Shown here: piece after piece, positions 59,601 to 64,000 of the stretch
Layout of the letters: each line of letters starts with the position of its first letter
Numbering within the stretch: position 1 is the stretch's first letter
Notes under the pieces: generated by a model
Told to the model about the DNA's origin: nothing
What the model saw: only the letters and a program-made list of their open reading frames with translations
Databases searched by the model: none
Source: Polytrichum commune
Taxonomy: Eukaryota > Streptophyta > Polytrichopsida > Polytrichales > Polytrichaceae
NCBI GenBank assembly: GCA_950295325.1
Contig: OX485804.1
Location: forward strand, 23,002,001-23,066,000
Reading direction: 5' to 3'
DNA: 64,000 nucleotides
Program-made: the position numbers and the translations under genes

Positions 59601-62600
59601 TTGGCTGTCTAAATGGACACTGCCATAACTACATAACTTGCCATAACACAAAAAGGAATATCTGTGAGCCGCTGTAGGTCTGTTGAAACCACCAGCAGAA
59701 AACCAGTAATACTCAAGTCTCTTAAGCAACCCAGCTCAGAAGGACAAAGTGGAAGGAAGATGCATCACCTCACTCAGACTTAATTCAAGAGTACCACAAT
59801 TGAGAAGTGATGCTCTCGTTGTCATGGTCCGTGCCACAAAAAGATCCATAGTCATTGTCAACACCTGTGTACTCACACAGTATGACCAAGTTACAAGACC
59901 CCACGCATTCCGACAAAAGCTTCAATACAAAACCTGAAAATTTTCAAAAACGAAACATACAGCATAGACTGCTCAACCCTACGAAGGATTAGAAATAAAG
60001 AAAATTAGATCTCCAGATTGCATATCTTAATATTCCTAGACAGATCTCCATTCTGCTGGAGACCAAACTTGAAAGGGTTATGTGCATGTATGAAAGGGTG
60101 CATACCTCTTCCTGAAGCTCTTGGCCAACAAGAATCGCAAAATCTGATGTCTCCGTTAGAAGGGAATCCTTGGAGAAGCCAAAATTTTTACAACTAACTT
60201 TGTACACAAATAGTATCACCTTGCTTGTCTCCTTTGCATCAATATCCTTATCCGCCACTATCCAATCACCCTATCCACAGACACATGCAAACATGAGCGG
60301 AATTAAGACATCATCCATTTTGTAGTGGCACATACAAGAAGACCAAACACACCTGAATATTTGATGACTTGCACATCAACATGCTTGATACAAAACTCAA
60401 AATCATGAAATTGGATGAGAAAGTATGTGCCGGACACCACTCATCCACTCACTAGATAGTTAAGTACAATTATTTGGAACAGACACAAATTTCTCGCACA
60501 ATATCCAAAGCTCAAGGCCAGATCCTCTTTTGATTGTACATACACCTTATCAACAGCAACAACAAACAATGCATGGCGTGTTAAGTATCCTGATTCATGT
60601 CTTTGCGAATTGCAAAGGCAAAAGCTACCTTTTTGAAACCTATGGTGCGAAACCCCACAGCCTCAGAAACTATTTCTGAAACAGGATGAATATAACACAA
60701 ATAATTGTTTGTAGATAAAATTATGTCGCAAAATACACTGGACCGCCAATGAGCATTACGACCCACCTTCAGAATCTCAGCAACCCCTTCAGGGTAGTAC
60801 TCGCGATGGCGAGAAGTACCAGGCAGAGGCTCTCCCTCTTCACTGCCTTCAAGCTTCACCGCCTCCTCACCACTGCCTTTATCAGGTAGCAGCATGTCCG
60901 TAAAAGCACCCATTTCATGCAGTTTCTTACATGCCTCCAAACACACAGCCTGCAGCCATACCGCCCTTAGCTTGCCGGCTAAATACATGAAGAACGTAAA
61001 TCAGTTTTACCATAACTTTAAATGAGAGCCACATGGTTTGTGATCAGTCCTAGCCAAAAATGCCATTATTGGACTCCGTGATATTTTGTGTGGCACCCTG
61101 CAATTCCTGCATACTTCTATCCTTATCACCAAGTGATTCCATGACATAGTGTGTATGTTGATGAATGCTTCAGCCCAGACTAGATTAGAAATACTGGGAA
61201 TTTAGTACTGTTCCCTTGTTTAGAAAGCACTCATATAAAACCAGAATTAAGCAACATATATCCTAAACAACCTTCAAAAGAGTACTCATTAGGGATTCCT
61301 GATCAGGATTTTCAGAAACAAACAACTGAAGGCACTCCCGTTTACTAGAGAGCTTAGTTGAAACCGGTACAAAATAATGCCTATAAAGCCCACCTGCTGT
61401 GCTCCGCGAATGGACGTACAAACTGGTCCTTCTACAGTCTCCAGTGGAGCATTACATGGGAGCTGTAGCTTGCATGAATACTTTGAGGTAGCACCTTGAC
61501 CTTCATGCCGATTCATAATGAACTCGGGACGCAGGATTGAGTACCTACAAGAATGCGTAAATTAAAACCCCTGACACATTTCCAAAGCAGGTTTTCTTAC
61601 TAGGACTGCTCAATTTTAAACTGCATGTAATAGATTGCAGTTAGTCACTCTCAAGGACAATTGTTCTTGGCCATAGGTTAAGTTTGTCAAACCTGTCGCT
61701 GGGAAGCTGGGAGCAGTAGAAGTGAACAAGACCTACGGCAGAGTTCATGCTCACTACTGCTCCTGTGGCCGGCACTTGGTAGATCTCCCCTTCCCCTACG
61801 TCGATGGAGGCCAGAATTTGGCTCTCCCTCTTCTCACCCAGATTAGTTCTTTCAATTGCTTCCTTTCGAAGTGTCTCTTCACTATTTTTGGCATTTCGCA
61901 AAAAAGCCTCATGTTGCAAGTTTCCTCTGTTCAAATGAACCCAAAGCCAGATGCTTAGGCAAATTAAATATCACACATTAACTCAATTGAGTCATACTAG
62001 CTTATGTAGATACGCTTAAACAAAGGGATAAGTCATTCCCCTCAACCTCGTTCAAACATCAAAATGACATTGATACCTAAAACACATCACATGTACTGTC
62101 AAGTGAGAAATGGTTAGTACGCATCACCACATTATGAAAAGGTGAGCATCTGCAGGGTCCAGTACCTAGCTTACTGGCTGACTAACATGACAACAAAAAA
62201 GGCGTCTTATTACAGTGATATTCAATCACATCACAACGCAAAATCCATGATCATAGTCATCACCACAATTCATAGCTAGTATCATGTTAGCAAGGACAGA
62301 CTTCAGAACCTATGTCAAAGTATATACAGAAACTTACTGTAGAACATTCCAGACAAAGTCAAAATGTATTATACAACTCGAATCATTTGAAAAGCAAAAC
62401 TTGACATTGTTAAATCGACCATGTAGTTTGTTAAAATGACCACAAAGATACATAGCACGGTCACATGGCCTATCAAAATTTGATTTTTCATCGCACACAT
62501 GAAGAAGAGCAAGATATCAATTTTGTATTAGAATTGATAAACTTGGGCAACTTGGATGACAAGTCAAAACCTACTCAACACCTTACATATTGACTGTGGT

Positions 62601-63282
62601 TGTTTTAACCAATGCGGGTTTGATTTAACCATCCCCAAAAATCTATTAGTAAAATCTTACTTCATTATACAAGTTTTTCTTGTGAGGAAGATGATCACCA
62701 AAATCCTTGCCTTGTTTCTAAGGAGAATTGCACTTTTGGAAATGGAAACATCTTAAAAGTATTAAGCTTGTTTTTGTTGCAAATAGGTAGAGAATCAGGA
62801 CAACCTATAAACGTAACACCTGCATACCGGTTCCTGGAAAAAGCATAATCATATATATCATGCTCATATCCAGTACCTACCAAGTACCGGCTTCAAACTC
62901 ATCAGTAGTATTAGAAACAGCCACAACGCAGATCCATGTCATAGCCATCCTCTCCTGAGGAGCGGAAACACCTACCCAAGAAATATACTGCACTTGTAAA
63001 CAACTAGAGAGATGCACAGACTGAGACCTTGCACATCCAAGTACCATGCATCATGCATAGTCCCTCAAATATGAAAAACTAAATGGAAGATCTACCGGTA
63101 GTTCTTGAGAATTTGACATACCTTTCCAGCATCAGAATATAATTTGATCCCGGCTTCCGAGCACGACCACGAGACTGAATGTAGGCTAGCACAGTTTTGG
63201 CAAGATCAAAACGGATGACCAAATTACACTGTCGAATATCTAACCCCTCCTCGGCCACGCTTGTAGCCACCAGCAACGTCAC
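53700..63282 (-). CDS. DCL1: Dicer-like 1 (DCL1), 3' thirteen exons; 5' part outside window
   Basis: Nuclear RNase III that processes microRNA precursors. Exons: 63282-63122, 61926-61693, 61544-61394, 60949-60767, 60270-60106, 59864-59769, 59534-58903, 58466-58366, 57611-57412, 56803-55859, 55719-55555, 54935-54559 and 53871-53700; all introns are GT-AG with matching phase. They encode 1,193 residues to the stop. In order: helicase C-terminal motifs ([23 protein letters not shown]), DUF283 (about 100-240), platform and PAZ (about 330-580), RNase IIIa (from about 642; ERAELLGD at 658-665, then [12 protein letters not shown]), RNase IIIb ([15 protein letters not shown], then [14 protein letters not shown]), dsRBD1 ([14 protein letters not shown]) and dsRBD2 ([13 protein letters not shown], ending AYLKRL). 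Acidic catalytic residues of both RNase III domains are present. An acidic linker interrupts RNase IIIa. Wording of the motifs is DCL1-specific among plant Dicers. The DExD/H half and N-terminus lie beyond the right edge. The intron at 55554-54936 holds a microRNA-like foldback. Confidence 0.96.
53934..54405. repeat. Tandem duplication of about 236 bp in the last DCL1 intron
   Basis: ATTATACATCT occurs at 53945 and 54181, and both are followed by TTTAGTGTGGxCCACAC, later CTTGCAA/CTTGTGGCAAC, GGCAT(A/G)GGA, a CTCCA-containing block, CATGGA(G/A)GCCACT and CCACACTAAATxxAAT. The copies are about 70-75% alike by eye. The motif TTTAGTGTGG...CCACACTAAA also gives each unit inverted ends. Confidence 0.75.
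55188..55358 (-). ncRNA. Candidate intronic microRNA-type foldback in DCL1
   Basis: Inside the 619-bp intron between the RNase IIIb and dsRBD1 exons. The core stem pairs 55232-55263 with 55282-55314: 11 perfect pairs, a one-nt bulge, then 20 positions with two mismatches, across an 18-nt loop (55264-55281). Below a 24-nt poorly paired section, 55188-55206 pairs with 55340-55358 (two blocks of 8 perfect pairs). This long imperfect hairpin is the right size and shape for a plant microRNA precursor and lies in sense within the host transcript. Known parallels are Arabidopsis MIR838 and Physcomitrella MIR1047, both inside DCL1 introns. It could instead be a foldback transposon remnant; no target duplication is seen at its ends. 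Confidence 0.6.
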
Positions 63283-64000
63283 CTACCTCAACCAACTTTC
63301 AACCTTAGGCCCAACCATAAATATCACTAAAACTTGCATAATCTCTACCAATTTTATCCTTCCTCCAGATAGAGAGCCCAAACCATTACCATTGTTAAAC
63401 CAGTTAAACTTCATCAAGTCTACCAATGACTCGCTGGTACATGACAAGAGAGGGGAAAACAAGTAGGCGAAAAAATTCTTCCCGCTTTGTCAACAACACA
63501 TAGAAAGTGGGAGATTATTCAAAGAAGTATTTGCTCCGATATTCCTGAACAGGTTCTGCTTTTAGACGCCAAACATAGACCATATCTTAAAACTTCCAGC
63601 TTCCGAAAGCACAATAGGCTCAAGATAGCCTCAAGCCTGTGTGCTGCATGAGGTTTGCTAAACATAGAAGGACAAAGAGAAAGACCACAAAGTAACTATG
63701 GAACCAGAAATGTTGCCCATCCTACAGTTACTACGAGCGCTCAGAAGCCACGCAACAACACGATGAAGGGCAAACCTGGATACCCAGAAACATAGAACGG
63801 CCTGCGCAGAAGCCTTGCGGATGGGAATTGTACCCAGATGGGCAACTAGGTCATCACTGATCACAGGGGCCTTAACTCTGATACATAATTAGAATTAAAG
63901 CCTTTGTCATCAAAGACTACCTAGTAATCCAGAAGGTAGTGAGGCACATATGACCCAAACAATGAAATGCACGCAGTAAAGCCATAGTAATCCAAGGTAA
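63283..64000 (-). other. DCL1 intron, incomplete at window edge
   Basis: The sequence just before the exon at 63282 ends in a TAG acceptor. The expected preceding DCL1 segment (helicase motif with ...FRDG) is not found in any minus-strand frame to 64000, so this is intron of at least 718 bp. The open frame at 63658-63864 does not resemble DCL1. Confidence 0.65.

Noticed and set aside
63658-63864. Upstream DCL1 exon
   Set aside because: The 68-residue minus-strand frame does not match any DCL1 helicase segment and lacks a joinable donor into the exon at 63282.

Overview
The window is nuclear DNA of a land plant. It holds spliceosomal GT-AG introns, plant-type genes (a DCL1 Dicer with closely matching domain order and a chloroplast-type SET methyltransferase), and many decayed plant transposons. 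Sequence is about 60% A+T and carries unusually many runs of 8 or more G or C. The species cannot be named. The position that carries the miR162 target site in seed-plant DCL1 does not match here, which leans toward a non-seed lineage; that is inference.

Regions 1-28 kb hold no gene I can support. They contain transposon relics and repeats: a complete 2.2-kb Mutator-like element with about 650-bp inverted arms and a 9-bp target duplication (1027-3243), a LINE fragment (about 3.9-4.6 kb), a tRNA-derived SINE (about 5.1 kb), a pogo/Tigger-type MITE (6298-6840), a 502-bp inverted-repeat element (7723-8224, second copy at 40244-40745), a satellite of about 300-bp units (18.9-20.2 kb), and a hAT-like MITE with an 8-bp target duplication (25687-26098).

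28.2-34.6 kb (minus strand) is a complete 13-exon gene for a 501-residue plastid-targeted SET-domain protein of the Rubisco-methyltransferase type. Its 5' end faces a short plus-strand reading frame 150 bp away. Next to that frame is a tandem array of four 120-bp units made from the same SINE found at 5.1 kb.

35-43 kb is repeat-rich again: a CACTA-like MITE, a Tigger transposase relic, and a LINE RNase H relic cut by the 502-bp element. 43.4-44.9 kb (minus) is a three-exon gene for a 176-residue basic protein I do not recognise. 45-53.6 kb has several tandem repeats and no supported gene.

53.7-63.3 kb (minus) carries the last 13 exons of DCL1: the end of the helicase, DUF283, PAZ, RNase IIIa, RNase IIIb and two dsRBDs, 1,193 residues. 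The 5' part lies beyond the right edge. The intron between the RNase IIIb and dsRBD exons contains a long microRNA-like foldback (55188-55358). Arabidopsis and Physcomitrella are both known to have microRNA hairpins inside DCL1 introns that can feed back on DCL1, so this is the most interesting feature of the window. The SET gene and DCL1 are separate single genes with no shared pathway evident; DCL1 would act in the nucleus on microRNA precursors and the SET protein in the plastid.
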